A DNA stretch of 64,000 bases, taken from assembly GCA_018127085.1 (NCBI GenBank), contig CM030728.1, positions 1-64,000 on the forward strand, given 5' to 3'. Positions 19,840-32,168 of this stretch are shown piece by piece. Each line of letters begins with the position of its first letter. Within the stretch, counting starts at the first letter, position 1. This DNA comes from Pneumocystis sp. 'macacae'. Lineage: Eukaryota > Ascomycota > Pneumocystomycetes > Pneumocystales > Pneumocystaceae. Below the pieces are notes generated by a model that was given only the letters and a program-made list of their open reading frames with translations, had not been told where the DNA came from and ran no database searches. Position numbers and translations under genes: made by a program.

Positions 19840-22800
19840 CGTCATTCCTTTAGTCTATTCTGTAGTCTTTGTCGCTATTTTGCTTGCACATTTTTTAAAT
19901 ATATCCTTTTCTAGTCCTTATTCATCTCTAGACTCCCAGTCTCCTGTTTCTGTCGTTGAACAAACTTGTTCTTGTAGTAGTTATGTCTTTGTTATTTCTG
20001 ATGTTTCATTCTTAGCGGCCCTAATTTTGAACATTCATCCATTATTCATGTATCCTGATATTTGTATCCTTTTCTAGATCTATAGTTTTCCCGCCAAGAA
20101 TAATATCTCCTTTAATCTAGGATATAGATCAAACACTATCGGTATTAAATGAAATGCTTTTATCTCTTCGTTATTTGAATCTTTGTGCTTACAAACTTGA
20201 ACTGTGCCGTATCTATTGTATCATTAAATGTTTCTAGGACATTCTCTAGAAATCTGATAGCTAATTTATTACCAGCTGCTTAACTTGGATAAAATATAAC
20301 TTGCTGCTTTCATTGCTTTTTTATTCTTTTTTAATATCTTTATATCCCATCTTTTAACTTAATTTCTATGAATTTTGTAAAAAAATAAAACCAATAATTT
20401 CTAAGAAAAGAAATTTTTAAAAGAATAGTCGAATTCAAAAAAAATATCCAAAGTTAGAGAATTTCGGGTTCTCTAGTTTTATTATTTAATTATGTGAAAT
20501 ACTTTATAAGCGTTTTTTGGATTCTTTGTGGTTATATCAGCCTTCGGTCTAATTGTTTTATCTTCTAAGTCTTTTTCAAAGAGTAATCCATACTTTCTAT
20601 TGAATCATAAAGTTCATTTTTTGTTAACAATTTTTTACTAGTTTTTGATAATTTTTCACCAACTTCCAAGAACATAGAATGAAGAATTTAGATTCTTTTT
20701 ACTTTAGTCTTTTTATAACAAAATAAATTTCCATATGCTTTTCCAATTTATTAGACTTTAATTTCATTGGTTTTCTACACTTATGTTTTTTTTCAAGAAT
20801 AATTATCTTAAGTCGTTTATTTATCTTTAAAAACATACAACATGCCTTCTAAATGATCGCATGTTTTGCCTTAATATTCAAATTTTTGCATTTTCCAATA
20901 TAACTTCTATTACAAAATTAATCGATATTAGAAAATAGGGCGATAATAAATATAAGATTTCCTAAGGAATATATTGCATTCTCTTAGAAACTATAATCGT
21001 ATGACATTAAAAATATAGGTATAAAAGGATATGGTTTTCTAAAAAAAAATAAATACACCTTTCAATTTCTTCCTTTTAATGAGCTATTTATATTCATTAA
21101 ATCTTTCAAAATCTTTATTGCTAGCATTTAACAAAATTTTGTGGTTTGGTATAAAATTATTATAGTATAGTTTCTAAAAAATTCTGATTGATTTCTTTTT
21201 CAATCTTTAGTTTTATTTTCTAGAATATTATTTTTCTTTATATCTACTTTCAACATAGCAAACGTAGATTTAACATTTTTGTGATAATTTTACAAGTAGC
21301 ATTTTTTTCTAAATATAAAAAAACAAAGTGAAATTTTCTTTTTCTACCTCAATCATTATATTACTTTTTTAAATCCTTTATATATGAAGTTATCTAATTT
21401 TTTTCCTTTTATCAATTTTTTTACAATTGTTCTATATTTCTCAAGTAATTAGAACAGTAATTCAGCATACAAAATGGGCATATGATCCTTTTGAATTATG
21501 TCTTAATACTTTCCACTTTTACAATTCTTAGTAACTCTTATTCACTGAAAAATTCCATTTTTTAAGTGTTCTCATAAAAAGACCATGCAAATTGATTGAA
21601 AATAGAAAGGCTATTTTTCTGATTCCATAGATCACAGAAACAGCTAATAGTTCTTTCCTTTTAGATAACCAGTAGCTTTTATTAATTTCTTTCAAGGGTT
21701 TTCAAACTATGATTTACTTGAACTTCGTAACATTTTTTATAACATGTTTTGCAATCCTTTATTTTCTAATATATTAGGTTTTAGAACATAATATTTTTAA
21801 GTTATTGGATAGTTTTCAAGAGATCATTAATCTTTTAAATAGGATCAAATTGATTCTAAAATTCTGAAATTTTATTTATTAAAAATGTTAATAAAATGTG
21901 TTATAGAATTTTTCTAAGTCACTTCTTAAAAGTTATATTTGTTTTTTCGGAAATAGTCCGAGTATATTTTGAAAATTTTCTAACTTATTTGACTTTTTTT
22001 ATCAATTAGAGTATCATTAAATCTTTTATAATATTATACCTTTGAAGATTTATATAATTATCTCCAAATACTTATTTACATTTTTTTAACTTCAGTCGAA
22101 TTGCTCAAATCCAATATTAATAATACCTAGAATATAATTTTGTTTTTTAGAAGAGCCTTTTTAATGAAATATTATTTAGTGCTATTTCTATAGAAATTTC
22201 TTTACTTTTTTTAGTAATATAATTTTTGGTTTCATAGAATTAAAATGTAAATTAAATCTTTATATATATAAAGCTTTTTTTTATATTCATTCTCAAATTT
22301 ATGCAATTTGTCTTTTCTGTGTTTGTAATTTTAACTCTAGAATAGCATTATTTAGACAAAAATACATCTCATTTGTATTATTTGTGAGCATTTTTCTTCC
22401 CATTTTTAGACGCTAGATTTTTCATTTATTTTTCTTAAAAATGCTATATATGCTTGTTAAAACATTTTTACATCAACTAATTGATTCCTTTACTTAATTC
22501 TTAGAAATATTTTTCCAGTTAAACTTTTCCCAATTGAAATTCTATTCTTTTATCATCTTTAAAGAAACTTCTAATACTACTTTTTCGTACATCCTTTCAT
22601 AACATAGACTTGTTTCAATTTTTTATAAGACCAGGATATAGTTTTTTTAAAAGCAAATATTCTTCATATTAAATACATCATATTTTTTTTTGAATTGAAC
22701 GGATCTACTCTGAACTCTTATTAAATCCTACACACTTTCCTATTTTTTGATTTTTATAAACGTTTAGAAGTTTTTTACCTATTTGTTTTGTTTTTAGTCC

Positions 22801-22960
22801 TGAACTTTTTATCCATTTCTTCTAATATTAAACATAGTTAAAAGGCGTCCTTCTTTAAAATCATTATATACTTTTGCATGTTTCCTAACAAGATATGTCA
22901 GTTTTTGTAATAAATTTTGCAGGACATTGTAGGAGAAAGCAGTGTACAAGTTTTTAAGTT
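19840..22960 (-). pseudogene. Strongly decayed msg relic
   Basis: No open frame survives, but on the minus strand the order of degenerate msg segments is kept. Around 19965-20010 is an EQVC...TETGDWE-like trace of the Cys-TTDxW motif that precedes the Thr-rich tail. At 20290-20370, TTGCTGCTTTCATTGC...AATATCTTTATA closely matches the intact msg gene at 5723-5775. At 21630-21700, AGTTCTTTCCTTTTAGAT...TTATTAATTTCTT matches 9940-9990. The span of about 3 kb equals one full-length msg. The boundaries are approximate, and the right third is too decayed to align by eye. Confidence 0.6.
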
Positions 22961-23324
22961 ATATTGCACAATTATTTAGGATTAGTCAGATATTAAACAT
23001 TATTAATCACATAGAATTAACGCTTTTGCTGAAAATCTAATATCATTTCTGTATCAATAAGAGTTTTCAATGGTTTGTAGTTAATATATACTTTTCAGAA
23101 ATATGAAATTGATTATGCATAACCTCAATTTCTAGCCAAGTAGAATAAATAAAGTCAATACATTTACAGAACAAGTTTTAGATTAAGTCTATAATCTTTA
23201 AGTTACATAAAAAATCACTATTAAGAATGCACTTGTTTTTTATAGAATATGACTAAAGAACAAAACAGCCCTAAATATTCAAGTATTCCTAAAAAACAAA
23301 GTAGAATAAAGTCTAATGCAAAAT
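22961..23324. other. Gene-free AT-rich spacer
   Basis: About 360 bp between the msg relic and the short msg-like gene. Nothing was recognised. Confidence 0.5.
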
Positions 23325-24829
23325 TTAACTTTCATCTTCTTCCTCTTCCAAATCTTCATCTTCATTAGCAGTAAGAGTTGCTAAGGTTTCACATGTAGTG
23401 TCAAGATGTAAACAATAATAGAGTCCAGTTAGATCTGAAGTGGGTAAGCGTTTACAAGACCCTCTAGCCAGTTTTCTGTGACATTCCGTGCCTTTAGGAA
23501 ATTCGCCATGATAATGCTTGCCCAGTAAATGCTCAAGAGCCAATTTTGCCAATGAAGATCTATAACAGTATGCTGAGAATCTCACACATTGTTCTTTAAG
23601 ATGATGATCTCCATAATGACTATAAAAAAAGCACTGTCCAAATACCTTAGCACATTCAGTTGCAGCTGTATCAACAGTCAATATAAGAGAGATGGGATTA
23701 ATATCTTGCAAAATTAATTCTTCATGAGAAAAGAACTTTGAGAGATTAGCAAGATAACCATTATCTGGACGAGTGAGTCTATGCGGAAATTTATTACACG
23801 CATCTGTTCCATTAGGATTCTCGGTACCATTTGTACATAATTCAGAGATATAGGGACCAGTATCATAAGGAGAGCAATTGTTTAAATGACGATGACATTC
23901 GCCTTTAAGATGAAGATGATGACCATGATGATGATGACCACCCCCCCCCCCCATTCAAAAGCATCAAACCTAAAGAAGGATCATATGGATATTGATGATT
24001 TATATCAGGAATATCAATATAAACACCAGTGTCCTCAAATGTTTTGTTGAAAACAGCATATAGTTCTGTCCTAACATCATCTGCATTGGAGCCTAAGCGC
24101 GATTGGTGTTTGTGGTTATCACCATATGTTTTCATGAATTGTACACATGTAGAATACCAACTTAAACAAAAAAACCTCGCCTCTGGAGTCGTTCCAGCTA
24201 AAGAGACACAGACACCCTTAAGCCTATGATGACATTCTTCCAATGTATGTAAATAACCACTAAGAAAACTCAAAAGAACAGTGACTGTTGCTCTGTGGCG
24301 TTCTTGAGTATAGCACTTAGCCTCAAATATATTACAAAGCTGAGTGAGTTCAGGAAAAAGATGAACCAAAAACGTGCACCAGCCAGAAAAATATAGACAT
24401 TCTGCAGGTGATGGATGTGTTAATTCTGACAATTTTTTCTCAAGTTCTTCAACTTTTTCCTCAAGTTCCTCATAAAGTTCTTCACAGTCAACAGTACTAC
24501 GTCTTCCACAAAAAGAAGAAAGCTGGGCGCCAAGTCCCTTAGAGCCACCATAACTATTATACCAGAGACGACAAAGAGCTTTACGTAAACCGTTACAGTC
24601 CTCTAAGTCACCAGCAAAAAATGTACTCTGTAAAACTGTAACACTAAATAAATTTTGTTAATAACAATTATGGAACGCACATTATAGATTTCATACTCTA
24701 AATCTGCTTTTAATCCCGATCTCTTATTAATATACTCTAAAAAAAGTTATAAAAAAAATAATCGGAAGTATTAGTACTCGAAAAGACAGATGCTGCTGCA
24801 AAAAAAAAGGTGAATATAAGGGCTTTCAT
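23325..24829 (-). CDS. Short leader-bearing msg-like gene, frame interrupted at a poly-G tract
   Basis: Exon 1 (24829-24778) encodes a signal peptide MKALIFTFFFAAASVFSK, exon 2 (24736-24681) encodes YINKRSGLKADLEYEIYN with a possible KR processing site, and exon 3 runs from 24627 to 23325. The two introns (41 and 53 bp) are GT...AG and in frame. The body has Msg-style Cys modules (ECLYFSGWC, CAKVFGQCFFYSHYG) and a Glu/Lys coiled stretch. At 23941-23952 twelve G (minus strand) join two frames. As written, the left frame ends in SSSS then a stop, and the right frame continues with HHHHGHHLHLKGEC. One G fewer, or two more, would give one protein of about 470 residues. The end is acidic (DEDLEEEEDES) with no Thr-rich stretch and no GPI tail, unlike the large Msg proteins. 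It could be an assembly error, a pseudogene or a switchable gene. Confidence 0.72.
23941..23952. repeat. C12/G12 homopolymer inside a coding exon
   Basis: Twelve C on the plus strand (G on the coding strand), directly before a run of CAT/GGT codons for a His/Gly hinge. It coincides exactly with the frame break of the short msg-like gene. Confidence 0.95.
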
Positions 24830-27800
24830 GATTAAATTGAAATAAAATTATTTTTAGCTATCTAAAGAAGTAATGTGAAATTTTTAATATAGAATTCAAA
24901 ATAAAAAAACTATGTGAATTTCGGTATTTAAAAAAAATATCCAGTGTAAATAATATCCATGAGAATAATAATAAGTTAATATGATGCTATAGATGAATAT
25001 ATTGTTTTTTATAAACCATGTTTTTATAAAAAATGCCCATTTTCAAAGATTGTTAGTTTAAAACACCCTAAACCATGCAATTACTCAATATATTTCGCAA
25101 TTATTGCATTCTAATAACAATTTACAATAGTTTGTGTATTAATATTTCTACTTTCCTGCATGTTTTAGTCTTTCATCCAAGAGAAAATTACTAAAATTTG
25201 AATAAGACCTATAAAGATCGATGAAATTGATTTAATACTTGAATACAAGGTCTTATATTTGAATCAAAATATATATGATTTACTCGAAACTATGTAATCA
25301 GTTCTGCATTGCAATACAATACTTATATCCAATATGCATTATGTTCTGTAATTTGTTGTGATTCAATAATTGTATATATGTTTTAACTGTTAAGTTCAAT
25401 GTAGTGCATTTCCTATAATTATTGAAAGCGAAATAAAGATAATACTATTATTTGATTACTTAGTTTCGTTATCAGTTAATTATTTTCATTAGTTATCTTG
25501 GAATCTAATAAAATAATACTTTTTATAAGTTCTTATTGATTTAAATTCCCAGAAAAGATTTATTTCATAGTTTTTTCATAAACCTTGCGAGCCTAGTTGA
25601 TAATATTACATATTATTTCCCTGTTTATTTGAAAAATTGTTCAAAAACCGATTCTGAAATTCACCACAACAATAATTTTTATGGTATAAAAATATTAGTG
25701 AATCCCGCATAATTTCCCAGATTTGAATTGTTTATTCTATTTACATATTTTGTTTGAATTCCTAAGAAAATATAATATTCAAAAATCTTATTTTTAAAAT
25801 TATTTTTTATTTTTTTTTTTTTTTTTAAATATTTTCTTAAATATAAATTAATTTTGCATAGAATAGATATAATCTAATACAAACTCAACAATATAATCTT
25901 TAAAATTGATACAATACCCTTAATATTATTACCTAATTAATATTTTCAAGAATACTAATGACTTCTAAAACCTGTTTACCGTTTTATAGGTAATGCTATA
26001 ATATAATATAAAATTTCTTCAATCTTTAGCATGCATTTATTAATCTTCAATAACTCTTATATTTAGCTAGCAAAACCAATGATTCGTCAGTTAATATGCT
26101 AAATTTCTTAATATAGCATATATCTTTAATTTCTGAACATTTTCTTTGAATCATTTAATAAATCCTTTTAAAATAAAATTAGAACCACTTTAACTACATT
26201 GCTCCCACTTCCCACTTTTACTTTTTCAATAACTTATTGATATGTTAATACTGTTTTTTTTTTCTAAATTATTTCTCATAGAACTTTGAAAACCAAAATC
26301 CTCTGATAGTCAAATGGCTAAAATTATCGTATACTTCATTTCATTATTAATTATACCAAATAACCGACTAACTTTTTGGTACATATTCCCATTAAATATT
26401 ACTTTTAGAAACCCCTTAGATTTATGATGTTAATATTTGGTTATGTTTTTAGAGCAACATTCTTAGAAAGATAGCCTTTTGATATTGTTCTAAAGAATTT
26501 TTTTAAACCTTCTTTGCAATATTACAGTAAATAGCCCTATTTAATTAAAAATGATCTTTATAATGTACACATAATCTCTTTCCTCTTAAATTGGTCATTG
26601 GATTTCTTATATTTAACATTATTGTTCTATTCAACTTCCAAAAGCAATAGTTTAAGTAGACGCTTTTAATCGGTAAATGCTTCTGAATAAATTATTAATT
26701 TCCACTTTAAGAATTGCATAGTCTGCCTTCCTATTCTATTCTGTTATCTTCAAAAGCTAATTAGAAGTTCTTTTGATATTCCCTATAAAAATATACTTTC
26801 TTATATTTTTGTTCTCTAAACTAGAAAAATGGTTCAATTTGAATTAAGATTCATTTCGATTATTTAAGGTTTTTTATATAGATTTAAAAATGCTTTAACA
26901 TTATTTTAAAATTAGTAAATTTGTTGAATTTATCATTCTTCAAATTCTTATACTCTCATTTGTAAAATTTATTCTATTTAAGTCTAAGTTCTTTTTTTTA
27001 AAACTTTCTATAGTTTTCTATTTCTTTGTTTATAAATAGTTTAGTTTAGAATTAAACAAAATTACTTAATTCGAATATTATCTTTTTGTCTTTTACCATT
27101 TTTGTTTTAATTAAAATTCACTAATTTAGACTTTTAGTTATTCTATTTTTGATTAAGTTGTAATCTATAAAAATCTAAAGCATTAAATTAAACTCTATAT
27201 TTTAAAAACTATCAATTTTTCTATACAGTTGTTTGTAAAGATTTTTTTATTAATTTTTTTTGTCAAAAAATTAAAAGTATTTTTACGTTAAAAATAGATA
27301 TTAAATTTTTAGTTATGTTTTAAAACATTTTATTTATCAATACTTAGTTCTATGCTCGTTGATTTATTTTTTGATTTGTTCTCTGATTTATTTTTTATAT
27401 TTGTAAATTTCAGACTTAGATTCTTTTATTAGTGTTAATATCATAATTAACGTAGTCGTTGATCTAGACATCACATTAGTATTTATTGATATTACAATAT
27501 ATATTGTAATGTATTCGTAGTATATAGTAATGTGAACTTTATCTTTTTTATCATTATTATAAGTATATTTTCTATTTTTATTATTACTGGTGTTATGAAT
27601 ATAGTGATGTTTCCGTTATTGATGGTCTGTTTATTAATATTATTTTTAAATAGATTTAAAATGATTTTAATTTTAGATATTTAATATATATGTAGTCAAA
27701 TTAGATGCATTAACCTTTACATTAGTAGTTTTTTTGATATTTTTTTATAATTTTAAGTTGAGTTATACTATTTATTAATATAATTTTTTTTAATTCAATA

Positions 27801-30028
27801 TGTTCTTTTTAGTATACTATAACATTTAGAAAAATCATTATTATCCAATAGATAATTTTTCTATTTTTTAGGTTATTAGAATATTTTTGTAAATAATATT
27901 TTTTATTATTTAGAATTTAGATCTAAAACATGATCTTAATTTTATTTTGAAAAGATTTATATAAATTTATTAACTTTAACCTTAACTTTACTAGTAATTT
28001 TTTGCATTAGTCTATTTTTAAATCATATAAACACCCAATTAATTTAATATGCAATTATCTATTTCTTTATTCTAAAATTCTTCTATAAGATGTTAATTTT
28101 AAATTCAAATCTAACATGACCTAAACGATATTATAAAATCACATTATAATATTAGATTTATCTATGGAAATATTTTCCATGTTATAAAAATTAATAACTA
28201 TCATTTACATTTATGTTTTTGAGTTTTTATTTAAAGTTTATTTTCTGCCTCAATATTTGATTTTCATATTTATTTTTTTGTCTCTTTTTTTTGAACATTC
28301 TCATTTAAATTTATTTAATGAATAAAATATTGATAACTATATTTCAACTGTTTTTACTATTGTTTTGGATCCTTTTAATTATAAATCTGTATGAATTACT
28401 AATTAAATAGTAATTATATTTTTAAATTAATTTTTTTTAGTAATAAAACTATAAAACATTAATTCTTCAAAAAGTTTTCTGAAGCTTATTTCTTCCAATA
28501 TATTAGTTTTTATCAATTAAAATGTTCTAAATAAACATATATATATAATTCTTTTTTTCTTATATTTTTTTATAAATTTATCATAATTCTGACTTATAAG
28601 ATAAAAAAGATAGTTTTCAGATATAATGAAAAATATATTTTATTTCCTGAGATTTTAAAGGTATTTTTAAAACTCTGAAAATTCCAGATCTTTTCTAAAT
28701 GCTTTCCTGTATATTATATACGAAAATAAAACTAAACATTTAACTATAAATATATTATTTTTCATGCTAAAATCTGGATAACTCGGAAATTTTAATCAAG
28801 TATTTTCTTTCTTATAACATTTTTTAAAGTTTTTAGAAAATTTTATTTATTAAATTCACTCTCTGATTAATAACTTATTTATTTAAGTTATATTAAATGC
28901 TTATCTAAAAAAAAACGAAATATTTCCTTAAAAAAATATATTTCAATTTATAACATGTATAATGATTATATTTAATTTATGTCTTATTTTCTAGATAAGT
29001 ATTTTTAAAAATTGAGTTAATCTTGTATTTTTGATTAATTTCAAATATTAAATTTTTCAATATATATAATTTAATAATAAATATTATTTTTTATATCTTT
29101 TGTATTCTTAAAAAGAGTTCAATATTTTTAATATATTTTTATATTTTTACCCATATTAACCTCATTTTTTTATATAAATTTAACTTTTTTCTATTTATTA
29201 GAATAGTATGAGCATATCATTAGAAAAAAATCATTATGAAAATAATTTTTTCAATAATACTTTTCTTTTTAGAAAAATATATTAATATGTATTAAAAAAG
29301 TTTAAAGATAAAACAAATATTGATTATATTATATAGAGATTTAAAATTTTCAATAAATCTTTTAAATAGTTCTTTTTTTAAAATTAAAAAATAAACATTA
29401 AATATTCTTCTGTTCAAAAAAAAAATTAATATTAATCAATATTCATATAAAAATTTAACATTAATAATGATATAAAATACAATTTTATTAATATTGGGAT
29501 TAATATATTAAATTAAATAAAAATTATATTATTTTAACTAAAATAAAAACATTAATCATTTTAATTATGTTATATATAATAAAATATAAAATTCTAGAAT
29601 TATTTTTTTATAATTATGTTATAATTAAGAAATTTTTTCAAATCAAAATGTAAATATAAATTATAAAAAAATCTTTTATTAAAATACATATTTTTTAATA
29701 ATCTTAAAATTTATGATATTTTTTATTTTTTAATTTATATTTAATATTTTAATACAATTAATAATTATGAACATAATACTGATAGTAACATATTAAAATT
29801 ATAAAATAATTAACATAAATTCAAAATTTAATAATAGATAAAATAAATGATTTTTTAGAAGAATTCAAAGTTTATAAAGAAAAACAATTAAAATTTTAAT
29901 AGAAAAATCAGAATACTTTTTAATAACTTAAAAAAATAATTCAATTTTTTTTAAAAAAAAAAACAAAATATTTTTTATTTAACAACTTTATTTTAAAATA
30001 TAGATATACTTAATTTCTTCAAAAAAGA
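24830..30028. other. Long gene-free, extremely AT-rich boundary region
   Basis: More than 5 kb without a supportable gene. 24830-27200 may contain further msg decay (scattered T-rich strings similar to the relic to the left), but I cannot align it by eye. From about 27200 to 30000 the sequence is almost only A and T with many short A and T runs. It separates the surface-antigen genes from the conserved core genes. Confidence 0.6.
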
Positions 30029-30969
30029 TTATCTAAATTCAAATGTAGAAAAAGTTCTATTACCGTCGTGTTGAAGAGTAAGCTGTTGAAATCTATTTTA
30101 AAAATTAGTTTTAAAAGATTGAATATTTTATTTTACTGCTCAGAATTTTTATGATAGTATATCCCTGATATATTTCCTACTGACTGTTGAAAACATATAT
30201 AATAACTACATAAAAATATAAGATTATTTAAATATTAAAAAAATCTTACAAGCCAGCATAACTAATTCCATTAAGAGCGATATTATAATCCGACATTGAT
30301 TCTTCGTTATTATTAGAAACTATATACATTTCTTTCCATCTCATAAAAACATGATCCTTAAATAATTCATATTTATATTTGAATTCAGGTTTTTTAATAT
30401 TTTTTGCAAATGGTCTAAAAGCTTGAAATCTTATCCAGTGCTGAAGATCAATTTTTTCAGTAGAACCCCACTCCGGATGTTTAGTAATAAAACCATATTT
30501 TGAACCAATAATTTCTCCTTCGAAATATGTTGTCAAAGATGAATTATCTTTAGTCAAACCTCTGATATGAAGATATCCACATAAAAATGATTCTCTAGGA
30601 TTTACATGTTGAAAATCCACAGATACTTCATATAAAGCTCTCCCTGATTGCTGTGTACCTCTAATAATTATTAATGTATGTATTTAAAACATATAGTATT
30701 AATTTACACAAAATAAGCACCAGAACGCAAAAAAGATGTTTGTAATGTTGATAACTATAAATTTAGAATTAGTTGCTATAACATACAAAATATAAATACT
30801 TTACCCTTACTGCAGATATTTCTTTCTCAAATGATGGTTGAACTCGTGCTGTGCTTTTTATTGATAATTCTTCACTTGCATCCTTATTATCTTCTGTTTG
30901 ACATATCAATTGACTTTCTTCATTTGTAGGTTTAATTGTATGACAAATAATACTCGAAAGTACCGGCAT
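30029..30969 (-). CDS. GID4: GID complex substrate receptor Gid4/Vid24
   Basis: Five exons (about 30969-30811, 30754-30708, 30660-30250, 30205-30137, 30092-30029) give 249 residues. The Vid24 barrel is clear: SGAYFVGTQQSGRALYEV, SFLCGYLHIRGLT, LTTYFEGEIIG, HWIRFQAF, VFMRWKEMYIV, SYAGFYYICFQ and a closing IYYHKNSEQFQQLTLQ. In yeast and animals this protein is the receptor of the CTLH/GID ubiquitin ligase that binds Pro/N-degrons on gluconeogenic and other substrates. The length is short for a fungal Gid4, with little N-terminal extension. It is divergent to the DPB4 gene, with about 500 bp between them. Confidence 0.9.
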
Positions 30970-31468
30970 TACACTATTAATATAACTGAATATTTATAAT
31001 AATAACGCTTTCTTTTAATTATGTTGACGTAGTAGTCTTGAATAATTCTAGAAAAATTATTAGTAACATATTAAAAAAGATATTTCTTAAACAGTTTTAA
31101 AAGTTGAGAAACGTTGCAGAAAAACCGCAAAAGGCACGTTTCTTTTATTCTCAAAATTTAAAAATAAATATAAATAAAATAATTTAAAATATAGTTAAAA
31201 TATTAGTAAGAATAAATTATAAAAATATTATTATTTTAAAATAAATATTATTATAAGAATATATATAAAATTTTTTTTTTTTAAAAACAATAAAATAAAA
31301 ATATAATAATATGATTTAAAATTCAAGGAATTAAAGCATACTAAATTACTATTGTGTATAATATATATAATTTTTTATACCTTGAAATATAAAATGCTTC
31401 GAAAACAAAAGTTTATTTCAAAAACACAAGAATTAACCTATATTAATATAAAATTAATTTAAAATTCT
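30970..31468. promoter_or_regulatory. Divergent intergenic region GID4/DPB4
   Basis: About 500 bp of AT-rich DNA between two divergent starts, presumably containing both promoters. A slightly GC-richer patch near 31085-31135 stands out; no named element was recognised. Confidence 0.4.
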
Positions 31469-32168
31469 ATGTCTAGTGAAAAAAACTCTTTAAATGAATT
31501 GAAGTTACCTCCTGTTTCTATTTCTTCTAAGAAAAAAAATACAACAATTTCTATAGATGTAAGTTTGTCTTTAAAGTTACTTGCTAAGATTAATATATTC
31601 TAGGATTTAAATCTTCCTAGATCTGTTGTTCTAAAGCTAGCAAAAAAAGTACTTCCAGAACATACAAATATTCAAAAAGATGCAATAACAGCTTTAATGA
31701 GAGGGTCATCTGTTTTTATCAATTATCTTTCTTCTGCGTCCTTTTTAATAATATTTATTATTCTTCTCTAATATTTTTAGCGCATTTGAACTTTCTAAAC
31801 TTTCAGCAAGAAAAGTAATTCTTCCTTCTGATGTTCTAAAAGCAATGGAAAATATTGAATTTAGCTCATTTATTCCTAGAATGACAGAAGAACTTGAATG
31901 TAATATTTGCTTCTATTTTTTATACTCTAATATATTCATAGTATATGAAACAATTATCAAAGAAAAAAAAGACGCTATAAAATTAAATAAGAATTCATCT
32001 ACAGTTGAAATTAAAGATGAACATATTAATAAGAAAATGAAAACAGACGGAGATGAAACTATTGAAGCTGATCTAGATCAAAATAATGAGTATAATGAAG
32101 ATATATTTGATGACGAAGAAAGTGAGTATAAAGCGGAAGAAATGGAAGATGAAGAATTAGAAAAATAA
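31469..32168 (+). CDS. DPB4: DNA polymerase epsilon histone-fold subunit (Dpb4/POLE3-like)
   Basis: Four exons (31469-31558, 31604-31737, 31781-31899, 31942-32168) encode 189 residues. After a Lys/Ser-rich N-terminus the histone fold is complete: LPRSVVLKLAKKVLPEHTNI, QKDAITALMRGSSVFINYL, an AAFELSKLSARKVILPSDVL helix, and MENIEFSSFIPRM. The spacing to the RKxxxxxDVL motif equals that of human POLE3. The C-terminus is Lys-rich and then strongly acidic (EEMEDEELEK), as in Dpb4 proteins, which also serve in ISW2/CHRAC-type remodellers. The second intron starts with the less usual GTCCTT. Confidence 0.9.

Noticed and set aside
19817..20077. Plus-strand 86-residue hydrophobic frame starting MHYKLMKNV
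   Set aside because: It lies opposite the C-terminal end of the msg relic, where the complement of the Thr/Glu-rich coding sequence naturally gives hydrophobic residues. No splice partner or homology was seen.
25800..27200. A second, older msg relic
   Set aside because: Some T-rich strings resemble msg DNA, but I could not find two collinear matches that stand out from the AT-rich background. Mentioned only as a possibility.
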